A stretch of DNA of 64,000 bases from Ananas comosus (Eukaryota; Streptophyta; Magnoliopsida; Poales; Bromeliaceae), in NCBI RefSeq assembly GCF_001540865.1, contig NC_033642.1:839450-903449 (forward strand), read 5' to 3'. Shown in pieces: positions 1 to 14,168 of this stretch. A model generated the notes under the pieces. It had not been told where the DNA came from. It saw only the letters and a list, made by a program, of their open reading frames with translations, and made no database searches. The first letter of the stretch is position 1, and each line of letters starts with the position of its first letter. Position numbers and translations under genes: made by a program.

Positions 1-140
1 GGAAATTACTTACTAATTTAAAAATTTGAGTGTTTTGAGCTATGCCATCAGCACGGGGTCTGTATCGGGCCGGTATCTTGTTGGCACGGTACGGCACGGT
101 GGATATGACCCGTGCCGACGTGCACTTAAAACCTTGGATT
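1..140. mobile_element. MITE-like repeat rich in CGTGCC, truncated by window edge
   Basis: The segment holds several GGCACGG / CCGTGCC words and ends in CACTTAAAACCTTGGATTA. It resembles the copies at 3549-3893 and 59307-59604. It lies in a callose synthase intron or just beyond the last exon seen here. The transposon class is not resolved. Confidence 0.5.
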
Positions 141-299
141 AGAGGGACAATTGGTGTAATATACCCAAACCATTCAAACTCCATATTCAAGCAAACACAA
201 ATATCTGGTTACACTCAGATATAGTAGTTGCATCTCATGGTTAATATCTCACCCATCTTCAACCCTTCATGCGGCAAAAAGATAATTAGAGTGAATTAC

Positions 300-3200
300 C
301 CGCTTGCTCGAGGAGATACAAGATTCTTCGTAAAAGCTTCTGGAAAGGTCTCAAAACGTCTATGAAGCATTTCAAGCGATCTTATCTGCCATAAATCAGC
401 ACAGCAAAGAGCACAGAGGAATAAAGGAAATGCTCCGTTATAATCACCCACTAAAAATACTCTAAATAAAAAATAATTACCTCCCCAAGGCGAGCTCTTG
501 CACCCATCCAGCCACCAACAATAGCAGATAAAAGAGTGTACCAAATGAGGATATCCATAAGGTAAATCTAAGAAGGCAATAAACACTGGTAAAAAAAGAT
601 ATTTGACGAAAGATAAACTCTTAATAAGCTCCTGAGGAGTATAACTACTAGAGAGGACTCACAGCCAAGACTGGCGCCCATAAACTAAGAATAGTCAAAG
701 CATTTTTGTTGCCTAAAGAAAATAAAAGAAAAATTAGTTAGTATCTGGCTTTTTTTGCAAAAAACCAGTGCTAATAGCATAGCACAATAATTGCCGATAA
801 CCAATCCAAGTGTTAAAAATCACAATGTGCTAGAGGAGAAAAATGAACAAAAACGAGCAGGTTGTATATTTCTGTATTCAGTACAAAGCACTAAGGTCAA
901 ATGCAATCACAATAGAACCCGAACATCCTTCGAATGTCTCACAATCTCACAATCATCAAAGGAACAAAGACAAATGCTCATAGGCAGATCTAGGGAACAT
1001 GCATTTCAAGAATGAAGGGGCAAACACGGAAATTATAGTGCCATGAAATTCTAAGATAAAAGAAAGTTTCCAAAGCGCACATAAGAGCTTACCAGACTTG
1101 AAAATAGCACAACCAGGATATTTTACAGAGCAATTCTCATTAAATACCTAAATTTTTTAAGGTAATTTTAAAATTGATAATTACCTATATACCTCTCAAA
1201 GCTTTTGAAATATCTTGTATACACCAACTTTTTTTTGTTTCAAATATACCCCTCGTGTATTTCTCTGTTATTTAAAAATAACCCTACTGTTAGTATCCGT
1301 TAATCCATTTCGGATTAAACTAGGGTTAAATTTCTACCAGGGTTAAAAAGAAGGGAAAATACCTCTTTTGCCCCTAACTAAGGGCAAATAAGAAAAGCTG
1401 GCGACAGTTGAAAGGTCAAAAAGTCAAAATACTTTTGTTACCCTAACTTAAGGGCAAATAAAAAAAGTTGGTGACAGTAGAATGATATATTTGAAAGGGT
1501 AAAATAGTAATTTCACAAAGATAACGGTTGTTTCTAACAATTCGCTAACAGAATTTAACTTTAAGGGCATTTAACTTTAAGGGCATATTTGAAAGAACTT
1601 GGAACATTAAAAGGGTGTTTTTTTATAGGGGGGTAAATAAGGAAGTTTGGAACTTTGCAGAGGTATATAAGCAATTGCCACATTTTAAAAGCCCCAACTT
1701 TTCTATCTATTCGTATATCCCTAAGTTTTGATTATTTCTTTCAAAGAAATCCCTGCGCAGCATCTTTCAGAGAAATAAAAGAATATTTCATTAACATTCT
1801 TAACTTTTTGTCTCTAATTTTGTAAATTTATTATTGTAACATCACATGCACATTCATTTATTACAGTCTTATCCATCCTCAAACAACATTCTATTCTTAA
1901 AATTTATATGCATCTCAAATTTAAAGGATAAAACTTTACTAAGTGGATAAAAATCAGAAGTTGTAACAGGATACAATTAAATTTTGCTGGAAGATATTCA
2001 ACAGGGACATTTTTGAAAGAACAAGTCAAGACTCGGGGCTTATATGAATAGACAAAAGTTGTGGACTTCTCTAAAATTATCTGAAAAGTTACGGACTAAT
2101 AAAAGTTACTCTATTCTATATCAGATTGTATAATTAATGGATGACAGCAGGTAATAAGTAAATCAACAACAGCAAATATGAGGTACATACAATTTAAAAG
2201 CTATATATAGACAGCCAAAACATGCATTTAGTTATATAAATATCAGAAGAAAAAATATATTAAAAACAGAGGGAATAAACACTGTTTTCACTAACAAAAT
2301 AAAGTTCTGAGCATAAAATGTGTTTTGAGTAAAATACAAGCCACCTAAGACAAGAATTATAAGAGGCTGACAATAAAAACATTAAACACATGATACAGTT
2401 AAGTTATGTACAATTTAAAGTAAGCCAAAATATAGAAGGCAAAGCATGCAATAAATATGTGAATATGAAAAGAAAAAATATATTAAAAACGGTGAGATCG
2501 AATACTGAAAAAAAAAAAAAAAAGTTTAGGGTAAAAAGCTTTAAAACTATAATTCAATCCAAATAAGCAAGCAACAGTTAAATGTACAAATGACTTAGCA
2601 AGCAGAGAAAACACATCTATTTTTCAAAATTTAAGAGCTTTGGTGCCATGCAGTATGACAGTTCTGCACTTAAATAAGATTTTGCAGCAACAGTTCTTCA
2701 AAGGAAATAAAACAAAAAAAAAAAAATAAAGAATATATATATATATATATAGTATATATAGTATTATATATATATATTTTCTGGGTGCTTTATCACTCAG
2801 AATAGACTCAAGGAGCCTGAAATCAGTTTCAAAAATGTGCATAAAGATCTTCACGACAAGCAGACCTAACATGAGGGGTAATATGCATGAAATCAAGTTC
2901 ATGGTCGAGACCAACCAATACATAGACCTGAGCAAACCTAACCCAACCCACCCAGCCTGCAGGGCCCAGTTTATGACTAGCCGGATCAAGGCTCAGCCCA
3001 ATTCATAGGACTGCACCAGGTCTCTGATATTGACGCCCATGAAAATCTAGTCCGGAACTGGCTTTTTTGGCTTCTTTGGTTGACTCAGCCCACTTGGGAT
3101 TTTGATACCTAAATCTGGTGCAGGCCCAACTCAGCCTCACTGAGTCCATTTGGATCAGGCCGGGGCTTGAATACACATTAAAATTTTCAGTCTTAGGTCT

Positions 3201-6200
3201 GGCCTCATGTTAGCAACAATCACCCATGCCTCCACAATCTGTTCATCATAAATCCAAGGTTGATGGAAAAGCCATGCCCGTGTCAATCAACAAATCCTTG
3301 TGGTTCTCTCTGCATTACCACCAAATAATCAAAAGATTCCCATTGTTCTGAACGAGCAACTAGAGGATTGAAAGCAGTCTTATCTATTCCTATACTCCCA
3401 CTTAAACAATTCTATTATTCACAGGTACTTATTTCTCCAATCAGATATTGGACAATATAATCAGACGTTCTGTATAAATCGGGGGCAAAGGCACTCCAAT
3501 TTCACCTCCATGCACAATTTGATGTAAATATGATGTGAATTATAATCTAAGGTTTAAGTACCCATCAACACGGGACGTACCCACCGTATCGTTCCGTGCC
3601 AATCAAATATCGGAATGATATGACCCCCGTGCCGAAGGCACGAATCAAAACCCTTTTTTTCTTTGAAATTAGTAAGTAATTATCTCAATAAAGTTCAAAA
3701 GATTTGATATAGAAATATAATAAGCAATTAAAACATATAGATGCTAGAGAAATAAATATTTTATGCCATTATGTATCGGCAGACAGTTTTTTTTTTTTGT
3801 TACCGGCAAGGCACGACACTACACAGCACGCACCGTGCCTTACCATGTCAGCAAGTTTGCAGCACAACCCCGTGTCACGGCACATTAATCCTTAAATCTA
3901 ACGATAGATAAAATATAAAAACATGTAAGAATTAAGAAAGTTGAGAAAAATAAATAAAATATTTACTAAATTGATTTTCTTATGGAATTGGTAGTTGTTT
4001 TACTGCCGGTGGCACACATGGATGTCAACATAGCATCAATTCAAAGAATAGGCACAACAAGAATAGATGGTTAAGGGGAACAGAGTCCTGTGGAAGTGCA
4101 AATAGTACATGATGGTAGGAAATGCCAAATATGTAGAGGACGAAGCTCCAGTAGAACTGCAAATACTACATCATGGCAGGAAATGGTGAATGTGGAGAGG
4201 ACGAAATAAAAATATCCATTGGTTAGTTCAGAGGCTTTGATATATTCTAAAGTTCCACAAGGAATAAAGGCTGCATTGGATTGAGTTGGTTGAATTTGAT
4301 AAAGAAATAACAGGAGGCTATTACAAGGATCATGATGACGACATGGGCTCTAATAACAGCCGCATTGTGATGCATTTCTATAAGCAAGCAGTAGCGGGCG
4401 AAGATTGAGACTTGAGCAAAATAGATGACAGTTCAAGCCTTCCAACTTTGAACCCAGTAGCTGACAAAATTCCTGTGCCAGCACCATGATAACGGCCACT
4501 CCAATTTTCAAACCATGCACCCCCTCAACTCTCCCAATCCATCAAAGATATGGATGTTATAGCATGCCCTGGTACTGCATGAGATGCTTAGTGGTACATA
4601 TTTGAAAGAGAACAGAAAAATGTCTGCATTTGATTGCAGATTGATTTGTCTTCAGCCATGCATCCCCATCGATGATTCATATGGTTTAAAGGCACGACAG
4701 GACTCAATCTTCAAACCAAGGGGATAGCAAGCCAATAATTTCATGATACTGGTAAGATGTCCTGCAAAAAGGATTGGCCCTTGCGGAAAACAATTATTGT
4801 GCGTGCAAATTGCACTGGAGTAATGAAGTTCAGTGCCATTAATTTCCTCCTACACGACAACAAAAACGACACGATAACATCTGCTAGATGAATTAATCCA
4901 TACTTAGAATGCCTATTCAGGATCTCAGGACTCCGAGTCTCCAAGCATATAATAAACGCCAAACCACCACTCCCTCAAGTTCATTCTAACATGTCTGGCC
5001 AAAGAATATTTACGGCGCTAAGATCTACAGATCAATCTAAAAAAAATAAAAAATCCAACCTCTCAGCTCAAGAAAGTTACCATTCTCTTCTCAAGGAGAA
5101 GTTTAAAACAGGGAAAAATACTCAAGTCTCACTATCATCCAGGCCACTTACTGCAACAGCCAACAGGTTAGTGGCACCCCATATTGTTACATGGCAGGAG
5201 AAGCAGCAGGAGGGGGACTGTATTTTTAAAAACTTAGAGACAACAAGTATGTATAAACAGGGGAAATTCTCACGTGTCTGTTTTAGCAGCACCTGAGTTT
5301 ACTTTCCTTCCAATGAGTCAAACACAAACTTTGAATCACAATTCAAGAACCAAGTAAATGTTAAAGTTATGGGCTTTTTTTGCATATAGCCCCCTGAGCA
5401 ATTTTTATTTTAAAAATAGCCCTATCAAAATTAAAATTGCAAAAATGGCCCTGTCCCTGCCACGCAGGCGCCACGTCAGCGCCACGCGGGCAGGGCTGGG
5501 GCCAGGGTATTAAGTTGAACACAGTGAATCATTCACCGTGTCTAAACACGGTGAATGGTTCACCGTGTTTAGTACGTACTTTTTGTGTATTGAAAAGTGG
5601 AATAAGGAGTAGGGATGTCAATAGATATGGATATCCGAAATATTATCCGAATCCAAACCCGAATAAATTATATATATATACGTAATTTATTTTTGTTTAT
5701 TTATACAATATATAAAATATTTAATAATTTTTATTACTTAGATCTTCATCCAACAGTATAGATTTTTAAAACCCGCTGGGTTGGATGAAGATCTAAGGAA
5801 TAAAAATTATTAAATATTTTATATATTGTATAAATAAACAAAAATAAATTATGTATATATATATATATATAATTTATTCGGGTTTGAATTCGGATAATAT
5901 TTCGGATATCCATACCTATTGACATCCCTATTCCTTATTCCTCTTTTCAATATATAAAAAATACGTACTAAACACGGTGAACCATTCACCGTGTTTGAAC
6001 ACGGTGAATGGTTCACCGTGTTCAACTTAACACATGAGCCCGGCCCTGCCCGCGTGGCACTGACGTGGCACCTGCGTGGCAGGCCCAGGGCCATTTTTGC
6101 AAATTAAATTTTGACAGGGCTATTTTTAAAATAAAAATTTGCCAGGGGTCTAAATGCAAAAAAAGCCCTAAAGTTATTTATTGCCTACAATTGTTTTTTG

Positions 6201-9200
6201 TTGAGACATGATAATCACATTCAGTTATTTCAAATTAATTGTAGATAGGAAAAACAATAACTACAAGATAAACTTAGCACCATAAATGTCTACTGACCCT
6301 TCGACACAAGATCATGCCAGGAGTACTGCAAATCATGAAGTTCAACAATTATATTTGTTGGCCCAACTAATGGCTTAATCTGCAAGGACGAAAATCAATA
6401 ACAAATATAATAAGCTACAAAGTTAAGATATTGAACATGAAGAACAGGAAATAACTAGCAAAACTTTTGGAAAAAACTGAATAACAGTTTGCCAGCAACA
6501 GAAAATCTGAATAAAAGGGAAAACATAGTCACCTGGAGGAAGTAAGCAAAAGTAAACTTGCAGGCTAATATCACCAACCAAAATATGACATATCTGCACG
6601 CCCATAAGAAAAACATGTAAGCTCTTGAAAAGGGCCGGTGAATGCACATAGAGAAGAATCACCAGTCCATATGTCACTATCATTATAATATTATAGCTGC
6701 AAGAATGCTCATGACGATGATCACTATAATATATTTAGGTTTTTTAAGAATCACATCTGCAACACAACCTCTTGTAGTTATAATTATAGGTCATGGATCA
6801 TGCTCCTGTTGTTAGTGTTGGTACCAGTCATAAAAGAAAATGTAGATCACGAGCAACTCAGCACACCTTGTCCAATTACACAAAACAAGTTGTGTCTGCC
6901 ACAGCTTTACAATAAATACATGTAGCAGAAAAAGCACAGTATTTAAAAAAGCCCAAGGCGCATCTAGGCGCAAAGGGCTGTTGGAGCCTAGGCGCAAAGG
7001 GCTGTTGGAGACTAGGCGCAAGGCGCAGGCGCGCGCCCGAGAGAGGTCAAGCGCACACTTTCATAGAATTTTGAAATAAGTAAATAACCAAGAAGTGTCT
7101 TACTATACTTTCTAACAATTATTAAGTAGCATTAAATATACTCTATAAAATCATATTATCACAATAAATATTCTATAATTACCCAAATAATCACGTTTCC
7201 AAAAGGAAAAAAATTAAGAAAAGAAAACAAGCCAAACAACATATATGATAATTTTGAAAAAGAAAATAACATAGATAAAAGTAAAGAACAAATTACCTTT
7301 TTTATCTCCAAATAAAGGCCAACATAAAGGTATTCACAAACATATAGGAAATTTTGATGTGAAAATCATATAATTATAAGCACAAGATCATAAAAAGTAA
7401 TATGCATAAAAGTTTAAAGTTTCAAGCCAAAAATCATTAAAAAAGCATCATGATCATGTGAAAGCAGTGATTAAAAAAGCGCGCCTTAATATAGAGGGAG
7501 AGGCAAGTTGAGTTGAAGAAGCAGAGAGGGATAGCCAGAGGCAACCGGAGGTGATGGACGAGCAGGAGACACAATCGGTCCGAGCGGAGAGAGGGAGAGA
7601 GAGAGAGGGAACGGACTCAGCGAGAGGAGAGGGGGCGGACTCGGCGAGAGAGAGATGGAGCGGATACAAGTTTAGGGTTTAGAACTTTAGATTAGATTGG
7701 TTTTGGGTTTATTTTACATGTTTTAAACCCATTAGACCAATAAATATAGGATCCAAACCCATTAAAGCATATATTTTTAGATCCAAACCCGGTAGGATCA
7801 AACATATATTAGGCGCGCCTTTCTTGCGCCTTGCGCCTTGCCCTAGGCGCGCGCCTAGGCAATGGCGCCCGCCTAGGGGCTGCCTAGGCGCTGGCCATTG
7901 AGCCTAGCGCCTAGGCATCTAGGCGCGCGCCTAAGGCGCGCTTTTTTAATCACTGAAAAAGCAAACAATGGATTCCAAGTTGCATACCCAGAAAAAATAA
8001 AAGTATAACTAAAATCAACAGCCCTTGAGTTTAAACTGCTTGCCACATCAATAACTATGACCATTTCAGCTTTGCCAACAGGAAATAAACAACATAACTC
8101 CACTAGTCAGCAAACTAACAATTTAAATGGCAATCCCCCTGCTTGCCTAGATTATTTGAAAGGAACTCACCACCAGCTCAATTATTAACATCCAGGTGGT
8201 GATGTACGAGCCCCATTTTTGGCATGTCTTGGGACAAGACACTCAATTTAGGTAGAAAAATGGGTGCTCTAAGATTCTTAAAATGCATGTGCCAAAAGTC
8301 AGTTCTAGATACAGTTGTGAAATGATTGTATTCCGGATTCACTTAATGTCACAAATTCTACTATGTTTTAGTACAGTACTTTCAGACCTACAAAAGTGTT
8401 ATTATGGTAGACAGCATAAGTGAGTTATCATGTGCCAGAGATGGCAGATAAAGAAGGTGGGCAACAACTATGTCTCCATGTTTCATGGCATAAATAAATT
8501 ACTAGTTATAGAGAAAACATCAGGTCTGATCATGCAAATACAAGTCTAATAGAATGAACAAAAAGAAAGTTATAAACCTGGCATAATCACTTGTCTTCTC
8601 AAAAAGGCCACGCCCAACAAAATACCGCTCCTAATTTGAGGGGGGGTGAGGGGGGTGAAGAAATTAAGCAAACAAGAGAGTAAACCAAGAATATGTAAAT
8701 AAACCATAATTATGGTATAACAGTAAAAATGCTTACTTGATATATCCACTTGAAAAACTGAAAGAAGGACCATGGATCCGTAATATCTGAAACAGTATGG
8801 CAAGCTGGAATCTTCACTATTAGTGCAAATGTCACGCGAATAGCCGCATAGACACCGAGAACAAGAATGTATATCCGAAAATAAAATGAATCTGATTGCT
8901 TTCTTTCATCCAAAACCTTCCTGCCTCAGATTTAACAAGAATAATGTGATTCAGCGCATAAATTACACAAATAAATATATATGGTTACCACAACATTACA
9001 TACTCACAAGTACAGATAAGTCATGGCTGCCGAAGCCAATCCGAACCAAAAAAGCCTAATAAACAGCCTAGAGATTGCAAAACGTCTGGTCATCCTATAA
9101 GCACCATACAAAAGCAGAACATCCAAGCAGCCTATACGAGAATCAATAGCCCAAATATTAACGAAGCAAAGTCAAAGTGAACAAGCAACCCTAGCAGTAT

Positions 9201-12200
9201 GTTAGCTAGATCCGCATATAGATCTCAAAATAAGAGAGATCAAAATACTAGTTTAGCATAAAGCGACATACTCTCTATAAAGTTCAGAATAAAAAAGGCT
9301 GGCGCAGTGCAAAGTATGATTTTGAAGGTATTCAAGTTGATCTTTCCATTGTGAAAAGCTACAATTGTCAACCCCTGCATAACCAAGCAAACAGGCCACA
9401 TAAAATCACAATTTGACCAAGCAAAATTCACTAAGACGAAATCAGTAAACTACAGCAACTGGCCTGGAACATGAGAAGTAGAAAAATCCACAACCGGTGA
9501 AAACTCCGGTACAAATGCAAATATGTTCGGTGCTCAACAAAGCTGCATTTTGATGTCTGAATATCACAATGAGAAAACAAGTTAGCAAAACAAAGCATAA
9601 AAACTGGTCCCTATGGAATAACAGAGTAGAGACATATATTACACACACACAAACAAATTCTTTGACAGATAGGAAAAATTCCTCAGAGTAGGATGCATAA
9701 TTAACAACCGCTTTCCTAAATACTTACAATAATCAGATATGACACATCACATATGAAAATGCAACAAATACAACAACCAATCATTAACTTTATGCCATTG
9801 TTCTAAACTTTGGTGTCATTCCAAACCACGGCAAATATAGGTAGCCCTGAGACTCACATTGATACTTACTAGATAACAAGGTCTCTTTCAATGACTCTTC
9901 TGTAAGACAAGAAGAACATCAAAGAAACTCACAAGAATTAATGGAGAAGGACAAAAATTTGAATTAATGAAAGACAGGCCTCATCAACACACGGTTCCTC
10001 ATTTAATTTTACCACACACACTGTTTTTCTCAAAAAGCTTCCATACCACATCACATTTTGTACTTTTCCTTGTCCAGTTGTCCTTGCCCAAAATTGATCA
10101 GGATAAAAGAAATAGTTGGTCAGAAAGATTCCTTAGTCTACACGAGCACGCAAATGAGTTTGCCGAGTTATATCGCAAATCTTTTAGACAAATCCCTTAA
10201 GGTACCGTTTGGTTCGGATATAAGCAAGAACTAGCTATTACAGGGATAGGTACAAGTATGGGGATAAGAAAAATAGCGTTTGGATGAAAATTGGGTTGTT
10301 CCCGGGGATAAGAAAAATATTAGGTAGTTTTATATAGAAAATGGAGGTGTTGGTGGGGATAACCGAGAACTACTATTCTCGGGTAAAAAATTAGCGTTTG
10401 GGTATAAAGGGGGGATAAGGGCCTATCCCTATCCCTATCCCCTAACCAAACGCTGCCTTAAGGAATTAGTAAGCCTAACATACTGTGATGTGTGAAATTA
10501 TCAAAATTTTCGTTTTACAGATTTGAATTGTGAAACTGTCATCCCATTCAATCCGATTGGGATGCCCCCGACTCTGACATGTGTTTTTGAGGAAATAAGA
10601 TGAAACTCAGATTAGAATGATGGCTATTTTCAATACTCCCAAATGAAAAGGGAATTGATCGATGGTAGATTCCGTAATAGATAAAATAGCCAGTTATACC
10701 TCATTAAAAAAAAGACAAAAAATCATGGAATCAGCCATTCCATTTCATGGTAAAATAAAATATTGTTCACAACTCCGTGCACAAGCAAGCATACAAGCAA
10801 CTTATACTCGCAGCTTTTATTTGGTCTGGAGATATTTTGAATTCTGACCTAAATCTGACAATAGGGTACGAATATAATGATATAAATAGGGGTAATCAGC
10901 AGAAGAAGCTATACTAGACTTCTGAACGAACACAGGAAACCCTATCAACAGCGCTCATTAAACCAGGGAGAATGAATTAACCAAGGGTTTTGCCCATACA
11001 ATTAGCAGCAGAGCAACACATAAAGAGAAAATAGTCTGAAAACAGACAGTCGGCAGGTGCATATGCAGTTCGTACAAGATAAAACAATATGTAATAAATT
11101 AGACCCCCAAAAAAAAGTGATAGCTTACAAGAAAACATTAGAAGAATCAAAAACAATAAATACTACAAAAAACTTCTGATAACCTGCTTATATATATTAT
11201 AGGACATCATGGCCATATACATGCCAAAATTTCAAAAAACTTATTTAACAATAATATTCTATGTACAAAAACAATCAATTACATATAATCAACCTTATAT
11301 ACCTGACATTTAAGCACTTTAGTAAGTAATCGTAGGCATAAAACGTAAATTTACATATGACTGTTTAAAAAGCATGATAGTAGCTAGCTTATGCGCGCAC
11401 CATGGGGTGCCTATAGAGAAATATTTTAACTTATATTTACATATTATCCCTATCCTGAAAGCCAATGGTACCTTTGATAAGCGTACGCCACCGGAAAGAA
11501 TTATGAAACAACAGGTGACAAAGAAACAAAAAAAGGGGGCTGAGATAGACTACACAAAACAGTAAGAAATCGTAAGCTGTCCATAGGACAAGAAAGAAGG
11601 ACAAAGTGTTCTACAAATCGGTCTAAGCGGCCTCATATCTGGCCACATAAGTGAACCAGATGCGCAATCCTACTGCTTACTGTATATGCAGCTCATTATG
11701 CAGACAGCCCACAAATGCAGGAAAATGAGGCCACATATTTATGCACACAACCCCTATCTGCAAGAAAAATGAGTCTGCCTATATATGCGACGAGTGTCAA
11801 ATATGCTGTTTTTTCTACGAATTGAATTTAGAACTTGTAACTGGTTATTGGGTTCAGAGAGGGCATTGCTAGATTTTCAAAAACGTTGACTTGGCGGATA
11901 AACATAAAAGATTGTAGGAGACAGTTTTATGGAGAAATTATTATTTCTCATACAATTATAGTCAATTTATAATAATCCATCTATTTATTCCTACTTTCAA
12001 AAGGCATACTAATAAGTTTATTATGGTTACATATAATTTAATACTGTAATAACTAAAACACATATGGGCCCGCAGAGGCGATGGTATGCCACGTACGCAT
12101 TATGCAGTGAGTGAGCCACACACATACCGCATACTACTTTTTTAGAACATTGGAAGAAGACTGGGCAAGCTAGTGAGCAATTCTTTTTTTTTTCTTTGAA

Positions 12201-14137
12201 AAGCATAGTTAGTGCTATGGATTGTATGTTATAGCCATATTCCCAAACAGGCCTGGCTTGTAATGTTCCTATGCTGGTGGTTTTGGGCATTTAAAACAAC
12301 ATATTACGTAACTTGTTTGATACTTCAAATAAAATTTTGACACCCTAAGTAGGTTTCCGATTTACCCTAATCCTCCCTTTTGGCTCACGCAGAAACAGGG
12401 AATCCTTCTGAGGCGGCCATTTCAGCTGGAAGCAAGAAGGTGACCTGAAATTACACAGCACAAAATAAGTAAGCTTATGGTTCTGAAGCACTGAAAAAGA
12501 AGATTCAGCACCAAAAGAAATGGAAAAAACCAGAAGTATTCGTTAAAATCATCATAATTCCGCCAGGCAGAGTGAGCAGCTTGGCCATTATTATTGTTAG
12601 CAGCTTCCTGAAAATTAAAATCAGGCAGATTAATCAATAATGAATGCAACAAGATGAAACAAGTCAGAAGAACAAACTTCATATCACAACAAAAGGGTAA
12701 ACATTTTTTTTTTATTCAAGAGAGCAGCACATTGCCAGAGTAAGCAATGCAAAAGATATCATTGTGTTACAACTTATACAAAGAAGCATTACAGTTGAGG
12801 TAAAAACAAAAATCCAATTCAAATATTGAAATATATCTTTCCTCTAATTTGAAAACTTACAATTAGCTCTAATTCCTTCAGCACATTATAATAATTTTAA
12901 GTCGCATTAGATATCGTTTAGCATTTCAATTAATCAACAGAGAATTTCCCAAACATATTCAGATGATGAATTCAAGAAACTAAAAGTCATACAGTACGAC
13001 TAATAATTGTACCTACCGCTGCCATAGTCTTATAAATAGGAGAAATAATTTCCTTCAGATATGATACAGAACCATTACTACTAGTACAGCTGTTAGCTGG
13101 ACTGGCTTCAGATGAATCCAATATTGCATCCAATTCCTTTGCCATCTGTGAAATGTACCTTCAGTAAGTTCAATGAATAGGATGGAAGATCAATGTATAT
13201 GTTTGTATATACATACATTTGCGTATGTAAAAATAATGTTACTACATAGGAAACTAAATATGTATCTAGATGATAATGCAAAATTGCTTAAAGTGATTTA
13301 AAAAACTCACGTGATGAAATATGTAGCAAATGCACTCAGGAAGAAAGCGAACATTAGCAGCCTCACCCCAAATTAGAAAGTAGAGAGAGAGAAATATGAG
13401 TTTCCTGCTTTTATTAAGTGCTGCTGTGCTGCATTGAAGCTTCACAAATGTCATAATAGTAAAATCTAAGAAAGACTTAATAATTCAAAAAAGACAAAAT
13501 CAATTACCTGTTCCATACAACACGAATGCCTAGATATTTGCACCATCTTTTATAGTTGTCAAGTACTTTGTCAAAGACTTCAGCTACAGCCTTCTCATCG
13601 ATTTTCTGCATTCAACAAAACAATTAAAAAAACAGCATCCAGGAAAAAAAAAAATGCACTGCCTTCAGATTGTCCTATCAATAACTTCACGGCCAATATC
13701 TGATTGTATATCAATATGATGCCAAATGATTCACCGGGTTATTATACTTGGTTGGCTTTGCAAGAAAGGTTAGTCATATGGGATCATCCTTGCATGACTT
13801 CAATAATGAAGCTTCCATGACTTTCCAAATGAAGCTTGACCAGAAGAACAATTAAATTGACAAAATGCCAGATATCAAGTGAGTGCAAGTAAACCAGGCT
13901 CTGATATTCTCCTGATCTATTGTTATGTTTCTCCTCTATAAAAAGATCAAACTCCCAGTTTTCTGCCAAAGCCAAAAAATATTATGTGGACCAACTTTTC
14001 TCTTATCAATCTCTAGTTATCATACCTCCTCACAAGACTAACTCTATTGCAAGGGACATCAATCCATAATAAATTGAATCAATGTATCAATATCAATATC
14101 AATATCAATATATCAATCAATATCACTATATCAATAT

Positions 14138-14168
<31 letters not shown>

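Larger units (their letters stand above)
713..6297 (-). other. Large (5.6 kb) callose synthase intron full of repeats
   Basis: The intron joins the exon ending in VSKG at 6298 to the exon starting NKNALTI at 712; the split codon keeps phase. It holds inverted-repeat elements near 1165-1690 and 1690-2075, a TA microsatellite near 2731-2777, a GC-rich repeat near 2900-3220, the CGTGCC-type MITE at 3549-3893, and the palindromic MULE at 5371-6168. I see no coding exon in between. Confidence 0.75.

Noticed and set aside
296..586. 96-codon minus-strand frame as a separate membrane protein
   Set aside because: It runs through two callose synthase exons and the intron between them. The real reading of 481-567 is another frame (IYLMDILIWYTLLSAIVGG).
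9967..10200. 77-codon frame in a callose synthase intron
   Set aside because: No domain, it abuts a Tourist-like MITE, and family-conserved exons on either side join without it.
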